From the NCBI RefSeq assembly GCF_000003815.2, contig NC_049994.1, forward strand, positions 11,409,736-11,473,735: a DNA stretch of 64,000 bases, written 5' to 3'. This stretch comes from Branchiostoma floridae. Lineage: Eukaryota > Chordata > Leptocardii > Amphioxiformes > Branchiostomatidae. The position numbers were made by a program, and so were the translations under genes. The notes under the pieces are model-generated. The model searched no databases and was not told where the DNA came from. It saw only the letters and a program-made list of their open reading frames with translations. This document shows positions 52,625 to 63,371 of the stretch, piece after piece (positions within the stretch are counted from its first letter, which is position 1; every line of letters begins with the position of its first letter).

Positions 52625-55600
52625 ATGTCTGCACCGAAGAAAATAGCGATTATCGGCTCTGGAAACTGGTAAGTTTTTAAGATGAACAAATTTTGGGTTT
52701 GCCCGGCGCGCCCCCAACTTTGGCCTACTTTAACTCGCAAATGATGTAACTTCTTTTAACGTTAAAACACTCTAACTGATCAGAAGGGAAATGAGAAAGC
52801 AAAACGTTTGTATTTATTTTGTATAGAATATACTAACTGGTCAGCAGCAACGTTTTATATTTGACCTACTTTTCCATGACCTTGCAATGACACGCACTCT
52901 TAGTATTAGTCTATAGAGCTTTAAAAGACCTCCCAAACTTTTCTTTCTTCTCTGTTTGGACGACCCACATTTCTTGACAGTTTGCCGCTCAACATTTTAA
53001 ATGTTGCGCGTCTTTCTGGGCTCGAATTCTCGTTGCTTTTAAACCTATAAGGAAGGGGGAGGGGCCGGCCCAAATGCAGTTTTCTAACCTGTGACCTACG
53101 CTCAGTTTTGGCACGCTACCCCAAGTTGGGATCACCTCCCTGCATTCTACAGGACACTGTTATCCAATTAACGCAACGGGAATAATAGTGTTAAAAATAT
53201 CTCGAGGTTACGACGAACGAACAGATCTAAAAATGCCCAGCGTTACTTGAGTAGCAGACAACCCCAGTGTTTATTCAGCATCAGATTAGACAATTGTTGC
53301 AGTCCTTTGGGGATAACTAGACTTGAAAGATGCCCAAGCGGAGAATTTGCATAGTAGGATGTGGGCAATGGTGAGATGTCATATTTTTTAGAGGCAGATT
53401 TCTTGATTGTTTTGTAGCTGTTACTTCAAATAACTATTTTCACCCCACAATCATGGCAGTGAAATACAATTTTGTTTGAGGTATGTTTGGCTGTTGTGTG
53501 CCCCAGTGTTAAGAAGTGTCAAATCAATTTGCATGTGCATGGGAAGCCAGACAAAATGTGTGGATAATATAGTTGAGAGCCAAACTCTTAAAGCGATCTA
53601 AACATCTTAAGGCCTAGGAAAAAAAATGTTGTGTTTCCTGTAACAGTCCTGAAAAAATTAGGGTCGGTAGGTAGGGATAATCTTTTTTTTTTTTTTTTTT
53701 TTTTTAGACATGGTACATGTACCTGGCTTGAAAACTGGCAACACATTGGCCAAAAGCATTATTTCTTAAGCTGGGAACTGTGGTGGTGTCCATGTCAATA
53801 TCTATCCATACACTTTGTTACATAGAAATGTACATTTATATTGTATGCTTCTGATGTCATCTTGCCGGCTCATAATCTTCATCTTCTGCTTTAGGGAAAG
53901 CTATCACTTATACACAGAAGCAAACTAACTCTTATACAAGGATATAAATTGCCAACAAACATTGGGCATAGGTCCCCACTAGGACCCCTTACCGAGGGCC
54001 AACAGTCTGCCTTCAGGCTCAACAAGTGGAACAGTATACACAACTCCAAGTCATGTATTTCCTGCTTGGAACTTGAGGCAAGTTACCATGAAAAATGTAG
54101 AAAACATTGGGCAAAGCATCCTAACTTAACTTTTATCATCTTGATCATGTTAGTTAGAAAAAAAATCAACAACAAATTTTATCTAAGTTTGCCTATAGAA
54201 ATAAGAATAAAAACCTTGCTGGAATTATTGGCTCTCTGAGTTAATAAAAATCTATACAGACTAAATACATTTCATGGTCAACTGGTGCAGATGGAAAAAA
54301 TTACAAATACTTGCACTCCCCCAAAAAATACATGCACAACCAAAAGTACTATACCATAAACCATATATTAATTATCTTTTTTTTGTTACATGTACAATTG
54401 TTTGTTAGCAAAAAATTAGATGCAATTTGATAAAACCTTGGAAAAACTCACATGCAACATTATTACCAGTACAAGTGCTGTCAAGCCTGCATTTCGCCCC
54501 AAATAAGATAGGGGCGCTGCTGTACATAAAACAAAATGGCGGCTCTCGGTTTGTTTACTTCATTTCGGACGGCTTTTGGGCGGACTTTTTTGCATTTCAG
54601 GCGTACCAAAATAGGTTAATTTTGGAGGTACAATAGTGAAAAAGCATTGTTTGTTTATTGAGTTGTTTGTTTGGGTGCTGATTTCTATGTTTCAGTTGAA
54701 AATTTACTGTGTGTTTGAGCACATGCTCCTGAGCTGAGTCATGCTTCTGAACTTCTACTACGTTTATACGTGTCCATGTGTATCTCATATTTACGATGAT
54801 TTATGTGTTCCTAATTATGTTAACTGTGATGTATGAAGTAAACAGAGGTAATGCAAGTATACAAAAGTAACGGGTTCCGCACTGGTGTTCCAGTGCTGAA
54901 TCAATGGGTCGAGTCGGCCTCAGCACTGGTTTTCCAGTGCTGAAGAAACATCAGCACTGGTTTTCCAGTGCTGAACGGCCTTGTTCGAGTGCTGAAGCTC
55001 CCTCAGCACTGGAATTCCAGTGCTGAACCCAATGCAAGCACTGGATTTCCAGTGCTGAACTTCTCCGAGCACTGGTTTTCCAGTGCTGAACTGTCGTCAG
55101 CACTCGGGTACCAGTGCTGAACTCGCGGCAGAGGTCATTCAGCACTGGTTACCCAGTGCTGAAACCGCCGTCAGCACTGGAACCGAGTGCTGATATACAA
55201 AAGTAACGGGTTCAGCACTGGATTTACCAGTGCTCGGGAACTTTTCAGCACTGGAAGACCAGTGCTGTAAAAACTTCAGCTCTGGGCTTCCAGTGCTGAC
55301 GTTTATAAAGCACTGGAACGTTCCAGTGCTGAACGTAATATTCGTGTACTAGTAGCATGCGTCCGTACGGCTGTCTGAGTTATTTACTTTAGACTACACT
55401 TAGGTATATCTATGCGTGTTATTTAATCTCCAAGCAGATCTTGCGTGGCACTAGCTTTTACTAGCTTTAGACTAGAGTAGACACTTGTGATATTGTTAAT
55501 TGTGTATACAGTTAATGGCACTCAAGTTTCTTTTCTTTTGGTCAATTGATACGAAAATTTTAAATCAACAAATCACATATTCTATACTTGTGGCAAAGTA

Positions 55601-58600
55601 GTGTCTTTTTAGTCAGAGGTAGTTAAACTAACAGTTGGTCTATGTGTGTGGTAAAGAGATCACTTGTTTTTTTTTTACAAAGAATAGGTAGTTACAGGTG
55701 GACGACACATTCTGCTTGTGCGGCAAAGTAGCATCATTTAAAAAACATTGTATAATACAGTTGTCCATTTATATTTTGTTACAGAATGTAAGTTCTTTTC
55801 ACCAACTTTATACATTTTATACTCGGTTTCCAGTGCAGAATATTTGTCAGCACTGGATTTCCAGAGCTGAAATGTCCTCAGCACTGGAAATCCAGTGCTG
55901 ATTGTAGTCTCAGCACTCGGTTTCCAGTGCTGACAGGAGGGCTTCGAGTGCTGAAGCTGCCTCAGCACTGGATTTCCAGTGCTGACGCCGGCTCAGCACT
56001 GGACTTCCAGTGCTGACGACCACTTCAGCACTGGTGTTCCAGTGCTGACAGAGGAGACCGTTACTTTTGTATATTTGCAGAGGTAATTGATGTTATTTTG
56101 ACTTTTTCTACTGCACTAGGAATTAGCAGAACATGTTCAAAAACCGATTTTATATCGATGCATTACTCGAAAGCTCCTTGCACAAATTCTCACATGGAAA
56201 ATTCATGTCTGCCAGCCGGCCACCCAAAAAAAAGTCAAGGGTCGGCAGGTTTTTCTAGGGTCGGTCGGGTTACAGGAAACACAACATTTTTTTTCCTAGG
56301 CCTAAACTAGATAATTGTGTCTTCATGAAGTTCATACATTGAATCCAATCTTGAGCTGGTCTAAATTTGAGACATTTTTTCTGCAGAAACTTGTTCTGAG
56401 TAAGGACACTTTGTGCCTTGGTATAGTCTTGCTGGGCCATTGTTGTATGTTCTTTGTATTTGATGACATATTTACATGACAACAATGTGTGATGAGAATT
56501 AAGATAGTTGCTTGGTGCTAAATGCCTTGTTAGGTAGGGTTTTACTTGATCTTTTAATCGTTATTCCTTTATTCATATTGTGAATTGTAGTCTGTCAATG
56601 GCTTGGTGTTTGGTTTCAAGGTAGCTCAATATCATATTTTCTGTTAAATATAAGTTCATATTAACAGTCCAAGGAGCTTTTGATAAAAGCTCCTTGATCA
56701 GTCTTAACAAAATTGTTCAGGTTTTCATATTCACAAAGATGAAGGATATAATCATATATTTAGACGGTCCTCACATTTGGTAACAATGCACCATTTATCT
56801 AGTAATGACATTGAGAACAGACATGAATTTTTCCCTCACTGAAATGATCATTTAACCTTGTTACAATGTCACTGTGTAATTATAAAGCCTAGTTGTCCCT
56901 GACACTAGTATACCAACCTGTTGCTTTTACCATTGTTGATATCAGTATGGTCATACATATGTAGTCTAGTAATTGCCCTTCTGTATGCCAGCTGTGGCAC
57001 CCTTTATGTGCTTTGAATGCTAATCAACTCAGTTCTGCCCACCAGCATTCTCAGGTCATATAATATGGGGGCATGTAGCTTTCTCTCTTGAGACTTGAGA
57101 CTTTACTTGAAAATCCATTAGTGGCATGCCCATGGACTTTCAAATAAGCATGTCATGAAATCTACACATTGAAAACAATATGCTAATTGTATTGTGCATT
57201 TTGTAATTGTGCATGTTGAATTCTCACTAATGACTCTCTCACTAAATATAGCACAATACGTGTTATAGTTAACCAGGCAATGGTTCGCACCCATTAGTAA
57301 CACTAAGAGGCAAAAGGCCAAACTAATTAGAAGGTATGGACAAGGCAGTAACATATATCCCCCTTGGTATGGATGACACAAGTATTTTCAAACTTATTTG
57401 ATTTCTGCTTTAACAATACTGCATCCTGTAAAGTTTGTGAAAAGCAAAGTTTCATGCATGCTAAATAGAAACAAATTGCTACAAATGGTCCTAGAAAGAC
57501 TTTTTTTCAACTGAGTGCAAGATGAGAGGATATGCACATGTTGCAAAAGTACTAAAACTGTCAAATCACCCTACATTTTGTCCTTCAATTGTTGAAAAAA
57601 ATGGCTTAGAAATTGCTGTTGATAAGTTGTTGATGGAGATTTCCTGTCCCTTTCCCAGGGGTTCCGCCATCGGGAAGATTATCGGCAAGAATGCGGCCAA
57701 CCTGGACCAGTTTGAGACGCAGGTGAACATGTGGGTGTTTGAGGAGATGGTCGACGGCAGGAAACTGACAGAAATCATCAACACAGACCACGAGAACGTC
57801 AAGTACCTGCCTGGACACAAACTTCCCGAGAATATCGTACGTATGACTTTTCATCTCTCACTGTCTTACCGTTCTGTCTTTCTTTTATTTCTATGACCCT
57901 TTATTCCCTCTCTCTTTATCATTTTCCCCTCTCTCCCAGTCTCTGTATCATTTTACAATAAATATATCATTTGATATGTTGCCTTTTCTGTAGCTAATTA
58001 GTAAACTTGTAAGTTGTAGCAGCCTCACAGTTGAGCTCCTAGTTCCAATTAGTTGGAGAAAATTAACAGATTTTACCAACAGATTATCACACGTTTTGGG
58101 GCTTACAGGTCCTCGAAAATAACAAGAGATAACTAAAGGGGAGTTGGTAGTCATTTCTACTATGTTTCCACAATTAAACTTGGTCTTAGTTAACAGAGGC
58201 ATTAGTGTTGTTTACATTAAGATAGGATTTTAAACGCCAGTAGAAGTCGGATACTCCACCAAACAGATTCCTTTGTAGTGAAATGGACTATTGTTTTGAC
58301 TATTGTCCATTCACAAGTTTTCAAGTACAATTAGGTCCAGTTTCAGGTTCGGCCTGGTCCTCTGGACTTGGACTATACCTGGACCCAAATTTTCTGTACA
58401 ACTACAGGTACCCATCTCTAATCTCCATGTATCTCCCCAGGTTGCTATCCCTGACGTGGTGGAGGCGTGCATGTCCGCAGACATCCATGTGTGGGTGCTG
58501 CCTCACCAGTTTGTCAGGGGAGTGTGTCAAAAACTCAAGGGGAACATCAAACCTGATGCCGTCGCACTGTCTCTCATCAAGGTAATAAAGTTCAATGATA

Positions 58601-61600
58601 CTGTAAATCATAGAATATTTAATACGGTAGTTTTGTTTTTGCGGTGATCTCATAATTGGGAATTCATGATTTCCTGCCAACTTTATCTCCCTTGTATTAT
58701 CTAATGCTTAATAATTGATAGTTATATATTTAGGGCTAGCTCTTGATAATATCTTCTGGCTAGTTGGGTAGCCCTGGCAGTATTTCTATCTTTACAGCTG
58801 AATCAATCAATCAATCAAATCAAATCAAATATGATATAATTACTACACTATGTTGTTTTAACTCCAAGTCAAAACACAATGACAACCTCTGTTACATGAA
58901 CCTCCCAACTTAAAAAAATAACACTGCAGAAGTAAATGAATTTACAGAAAGACAAAAATTATAGTTTTTAACTCCAAGCAAGTCTCCTAGCAGCTAGTTA
59001 CCGGTGCAGTACTGCAGCGGAGCTTCAACATTTTAGGTGAAATTTTCTGCAAGTACCAGGTTCAAAGCTTTTTAGTAGTGGATAGTTCTTCAAGTAGGGA
59101 CATTTTGTAAGTTTGGGCCCCCTAGTGGCTTGTTTTTTTTTACTGATGGGAGCATTCGAACAATCGTTTTGTAGGGACTGGATGAGAGTCAAGCTGGCGT
59201 GGATCTCATCTCCAATGTGATCAACCAGGAGCTGGGAGTGGAGGTCAACGTCCTGATGGGAGCAAACCTGGCTAAGGAGGTCGCAAACGGCCACTTCTGT
59301 GAGACCACAATAGGTAAGGAACACTTCAGTGGTGTTATTTTGGTGTAACGTTTGGTGTATTTGGCCCAGGAATCGAATGCTACCAATGTTGTATCCTTTG
59401 GAAAGGCACTTTCCTTACTCCACCCAGGTGTAGGGTTACACTATGTGAGTATATGGAAATGTAGTATTGTACACTATAAAATGTATGTTTATAGCATATT
59501 CTTGAAATGTTTAAAAGTGTCATTGAAAAATGATAAACCACTCTTTATATTAAAACTTTGTCATATCATTATGGAGTTATCTGTAGAATGTCTGATTCAA
59601 CTTTTTCACTATTTTCTGTTGTAAGCCCAATTTTTTCTGTACTATTAGATTTTAAGATTAGGTGTACTAATGCACCTTTTCCCTACAAGGAATTTCTAGT
59701 CCTGAAAACCTATGTGTGTTTGTGTCCAGGCTGTAGGAATGAGGCTTGTGGCCAGATGTTGAAGGAGATGGTCCAGGCAGATTATTTCAGGGTGGTGGTC
59801 GTTGAGGACGCTACCACTGTGGAGATCTGTGGGGCCCTCAAGGTGGGTACAGTAAGAACATCATGTCCCCCTCCTCCATTTGATTTGGTACAGTCCAATG
59901 TGAAGAGTTTTGGGCCGTCAATGTGGGTACAGTATATTATGCCCCCCCCCCCCTCTATTTAATTTGGTACAGTCCAATGTGAAGAATTCTGTGACCTTCA
60001 AAGTGGATACAATACATGTATGAACGTCATGCTCCTTTCCTCATTCAATTTGGTATGGTCCAATGTGAATAGCTTTGTGTCCAATGTGAATAGCTACAGT
60101 ATGTCTCTAGGGATTTAAAGTTCCAGTCTTGGCCATTATCACTTGGTAATTGCTTGCTACTGGAAAGGGTTGCAGTGCTTAGGCCGTGGGCCACAGTTTA
60201 TTGTGCTGGTCAAAAAGAGCTTGATAAATTTCTCTGTTACAATGGACCCATACATACCATACAATGTACATATCGTTTTTCCTTTTGCTGACATGTACAT
60301 GTAACGCAACCAAGTCTTAAAAGTTTTTCATGTATTTATCTATTGTTGTGTTTTAGAACATTGTGGCAACAGGAGCAGGTTTTGTGGATGGGCTGGGCAT
60401 GGGAGACAACACCAAGGCAGCGGTCATCCGCCTGGGACTCATGGAGATGGTCAAGTTCACAGAAACCTTCTACCAGGTACGAACATCTAATGTGGACGTC
60501 CCTGTAGCTCATTTGGTAGAAGCCTGATAAGTTGTCAGTGCCTGGTTCAAACTAGTTCTCAATGCAGATACACTTAACATTGTACATGTAGATACAGGGT
60601 CAGTTATCAGTGTCTACCCTGCAAACAAAAAGCACTTTAAAAACTTACATTTCTGTCTCTTTTTATCTGTTTTACAGAGACTTCAGCCTGGAGGGACTAA
60701 GAATCCAGACGTTTGTAAATCTTTATTAAGGGTTAACTAAAAACACATCAAGCATATTTAAGGACTCACCATGCTATGTTTAACAGGAATTAAGGTGTTT
60801 GCCGGGGTGTATAATGGTAATGGTTCAAACCTATCAGTCCTAACTATATACTTAAACTGCTACACTAACTGTAGATATTATGTATAATACTTGCATGCTA
60901 TGTAATGAAGTACATGATTGTACAGTAGTTTATATGAGGTGATCTGAAACAGAGTCGGAAGGTGTTGTCATTCTTGTGGCTTCTATTTAACTATCTGCTT
61001 TCCTACCAGCCTGCTGACTGTGGTTCCTGGCATTCCTGGCTATCTAAGATGCTGCATTCTTGAGAAAGGCACATAACACAATTTTCCTCACCCTACCCAG
61101 GTGTAAATGAGTACTTCTATTGGGAAGGTGCACATTCATCATTTCAGATGCTGACCTTAAGCCCCTTGTATGGGGTAGCATCAAGTGTCATCCTCTGCAT
61201 GTAAAGAGCCCAGCGGGAGTAGGGGTGATCTGGTGTGCTTGGCTGAAAATGCATGCTATACACCTTTCTCACACAGCGGCCATGATAGATGAAAATGAGG
61301 CCAATGTGGCAAACAAAAGACTGTCCATCATAATTAGCAGTTCAACCAATGATAGCATGGCAATTAGAAAATCGACCAATAAGAGAATGGCTGCATTTCT
61401 GTCAAATATATGCACAATGCTTTTATTTTGCATCTCTAGGGACTATCGGATCAGTTTGCACTACTCTTTGCTACATCTTTTGGTGCATAGCACTAGTTAT
61501 AATATTTATTATTTGATCTTATATTGTGAAAATTTGTGTGGTTTTGGGGAAAACTAAATGGGAGCTTCAAGTTAGAAATAAGTTTTGTCTGTTTGCCTCA

Positions 61601-63371
61601 TTGACGTCATTTTCGATCTATCATGGCCACAGCGTGAGAAAGGTGCATGCCTTAATCCGAGATGGTACAAGTAGATAATTGATAGATAACAAGAAACCTT
61701 CTCTGTCTGCAGGGCTCTCAGACGTCCACGTTCCTGGAGAGTTGCGGGATCGCTGATCTGGTAACGACGTGCTACGGTGGGAGGAACCGCAGGGTGGCAG
61801 AAGCCTTCGTTACAAGTGGAAAGGTGGGACAATCGTAACTGCTGTAAATGCATTGCCTTACTTCGCGTTTGTTTATGATTTGTAGTAGGACAGAAAAAAG
61901 CTTCTTACTCAGCAGGGCTCGAAATACCACATGCATATGCAAGTTTGTGCATGTAAAATTGGTGTGGTGCAAGTAAGTTTGGACCAAACTTGCACCAGTG
62001 CAAGTTACTTTTATCCACTAATACCTGACTTTAGAAAAAGCTTACACACACCAAGAATATTGTCTGCCATTGAAAGGTAAAAGAAAACAACACTGAATAA
62101 AAAAATAGCCTAAATTTGTTATTTCTAAACTTGGTTAGACATCCAGGTAAACAAAATTTGAAGACAATTCCATCTCTATAATGCTAATAATTCCTATGGT
62201 GTTGTCTTACCTTGATTTGCATATGAGTAAATACATTTTGCATACAATTTAGTGACTTTGATATGATCAACTGGATTTTCCAGTTATATGTGTTTGTATT
62301 GAGTTGTTCTAGCGATGGTTAAGAATAGTGATGGAAGTCACTCGAAGAGTCCAGAAGAAATCTATTGATCTTATCAAGTAGTAGACATTGAATTGTCTTA
62401 AATTAAGCCTAAATTCACATTTGTTGTACAATTTGAAATCCAAAATAAAATACGCTTTGGAAAACAAATATCCAAACATGTGGTCTTTATGTATCCCCAT
62501 ATATTTGCAAATTTTCAGAAGAAGAATAAAGGGTTAACAGTTCACTATTTTGGGTTGTGCAAGTAAGTTTCTTTTGGTGCAAGTTACCTTTGGCTTAACT
62601 TGCACTGGTGCAAGTTGACTGAAAAGTGTATTTCGAGCCCTGTACTCTGTTTTAAATGAGTGGTTGAAACAGTTCTCTTGTACATTGTACATATATCAGA
62701 AGCGCTTATGTTTTATTTGCGGTGTCATGAATTATGGTGGAGAAGTCACCAATGAATATATTTGAAAATGCTACTCCACATATTGATATGATAAAATATG
62801 TGGTAAAGAAATGTGAAATATGATTGCAAGCTTAAGTTTCTTTCCAAAGAAAACTAATTAGAATAAAAAGATTTCAGACCTCCTTGATCTGGTGGTTGAG
62901 GGACTATTGCAGCTGTTGATGAAATGTAATTTTTATTGTTGTCTGCAATGTTCTTCAGACAATAGATGAGCTGGAGCAGGAGATGCTGAATGGACAGAAG
63001 ATTCAGGGACCCCCCACCGCTAAGGAGGTCTACCATCTTCTTAAGGACAAGAAATGCGAAGATCAGTAAGTAGATGTCATGTCGTGTTACATCTTTCTGT
63101 GAGTGGCCATTGTCTTCCATCAAGCGGTTCTTAACTTATGCAGACTACAAATATTCAGGAACAGAAACACACACACACACATGCACACCCAAAACAGTAC
63201 CTCCATTTTTCATGGAGGTTAAAGCATCTTTATTTGACATCTCTGTCCTAACACCATACTTTTGTCATCTGCAGGTTTCCTCTGTTTGTGGCTATTTACA
63301 AGATCTGCTATGAAGGGATGCCCGTCAAAGACTTCATCGGCTGCCTGAAAAATCACCCAGAACACATGTAA
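52625..63371 (+). CDS. GPD1: Glycerol-3-phosphate dehydrogenase [NAD+], cytosolic (GPD1)
   Basis: Nine exons: 52625-52668, 57659-57836, 58441-58581, 59175-59313, 59730-59842, 60357-60476, 61713-61823, 62959-63065, 63275-63371. All phases agree and the product is 349 aa, the length of vertebrate GPD1. The N-terminus carries the dinucleotide-binding GSGNWGSAIG. Lys121 (SLIK), Lys205 at the end of exon 5 (GALK, then NIVATGAGF), Asp260 and Thr264 ([10 protein letters not shown]) and Arg269 occupy the catalytic and substrate positions known for this family. The protein ends NHPEHM like other animal GPD1s. It interconverts dihydroxyacetone phosphate and glycerol-3-phosphate with NADH in the cytosol, linking glycolysis to lipid synthesis and the glycerophosphate shuttle. 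An alternative first exon lies at 53330. Intron 1 (5 kb) is loaded with repeats. Confidence 0.96.
53330..53370 (+). CDS. GPD1: Alternative first exon of GPD1
   Basis: ATG and twelve further codons ([13 protein letters not shown]) end in TG before a GTGAGA donor. This is the same phase 2 as exon 1a ([14 protein letters not shown]), and both complete a Trp codon with exon 2. Both versions keep the G-x-G-x-x-G coenzyme motif. The isoform would be 348 aa and start from a separate promoter 0.7 kb downstream. Transcription is unproven. Confidence 0.75.
53608..53710 (+). repeat. Interspersed repeat copy ending in poly-T
   Basis: GGCCTAGGAAAAAAAATGTT followed by GTGTTTCCTGTAAC is repeated in inverse orientation at 56265-56308, with GGGTCGG also shared. 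The run ends in about 24 Ts. The two may be separate copies of one family or the ends of a larger element. Confidence 0.6.
54853..56078. mobile_element. 1.2-kb element with inverted ends, 9-bp target duplication and palindrome arrays
   Basis: The outer ends are GCAAGTATACAAAAGTAACG and its inverse with one mismatch. AGAGGTAAT flanks the element at 54844-54852 and 56079-56087 as a perfect 9-bp duplication. Behind each end stands an array of interrupted palindromes of the form TCAGCACTGG-(2-6)-CCAGTGCTGA: about twelve at 54886-55340 and seven or eight at 55830-56050. A second internal ATACAAAAGTAACGGGTTC at about 55195 shows the left array is itself duplicated. The middle (55341-55829) is ordinary AT-rich sequence without a transposase. 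A 9-bp duplication suggests a Mutator-like non-autonomous element, but this is inference. Confidence 0.8.
56200..56308 (-). repeat. Second copy of the 53608 repeat, inverted
   Basis: On the minus strand it reads GGCCTAGGAAAAAAAATGTT followed by GTGTTTCCTGTAACCCGACC, then more GACCC-rich sequence. It matches the first copy closely for about 35 bp. Confidence 0.6.
58318..58424. mobile_element. Decayed hAT-like copy next to GPD1 exon 3
   Basis: AGGTCCAGTTTCAGGTTCGG, CTGTACAACTACAGGTACCC and ATCTCTA recall the interior and end of the element at 49333-49773. It stops about 17 bp before the pyrimidine tract and acceptor of exon 3 at 58441. Confidence 0.45.
58730..58835 (+). repeat. LINE-like 3' tail fragment
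   Basis: GGCTAGTTGGGTAGCCCTGG is followed by an (AATC)n tail. It is the counterpart of the minus-strand fragment at 27241-27350 and lies in GPD1 intron 3. Confidence 0.4.
59829..60078. repeat. Tandem duplication starting inside GPD1 exon 5
   Basis: Three units of about 80-90 bp share GGTACAGTCCAATGTGAAGA or a variant. The first begins in the last bases of exon 5 (GGGGCCCTCAAG) and covers its donor. The second has GGGCCGTCAATGTGGGTACAG, so the donor copy is altered; the third is more diverged. Confidence 0.7.
60493..60625 (+). repeat. tRNA-derived SINE remnant
   Basis: The A-box-like TAGCTCATTTGG and B-box-like GGTTCAAACTAG lie at tRNA spacing. A separate body fragment, GAGAAAGGCACATAACACAA followed by CAGGTGTAAATGAGTAC, is at 61040-61125. 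Both are in GPD1 intron 6. Confidence 0.5.
60678..60710 (+). CDS. GPD1: Possible 33-nt cassette exon of GPD1
   Basis: A good pyrimidine tract and TTTTACAG acceptor are followed by eleven codons ([11 protein letters not shown]) and a weak GTTTGT donor. It is phase 0 at both ends, as is the exon 6/7 junction, so inclusion would keep the frame. GPD1 enzymes I know have no such insertion. It may be a chance acceptor. Confidence 0.25.
61251..61650. mobile_element. 400-bp MITE with long inverted ends
   Basis: Arms starting GCATGC and containing CACCTTTCTCAC and GGCCATGATAGAT pair over about 65 bp with the right end at about 61583-61650. An open frame crossing the left arm is incidental. It lies in intron 6 of GPD1, ending about 60 bp before exon 7. 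Confidence 0.65.
61913..62642. mobile_element. 730-bp non-autonomous hAT-like element
   Basis: The ends CAGGGCTCGAAATAC and GTATTTCGAGCCCTG are perfect inverted repeats with the CAGGG start typical of hAT elements. The flanks TACTCAG and TACTCTG match at 6 of 7 bases. Inner sub-terminal repeats of GTGCAAGTAAGTTT and TTGCACCAGTGCAAGTT follow. There is no transposase. It lies in GPD1 intron 7. Confidence 0.75.

Noticed and set aside
54886..56050. CRISPR-like regular palindromic array
   Set aside because: The units are imperfect, the spacers are 2-40 bp and irregular, there are no cas genes, and the host is an animal. The inverted ends and target duplication fit a transposable element.
57522..57658. 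Alternative GPD1 start contiguous with exon 2
   Set aside because: The open frame has no nucleotide-binding motif, and TTTCCCAG at 57658 is a clear acceptor used by both first exons.
61120..61557. 145-residue open frame
   Set aside because: It runs across a SINE fragment and the left arm of a MITE and shows no domain.
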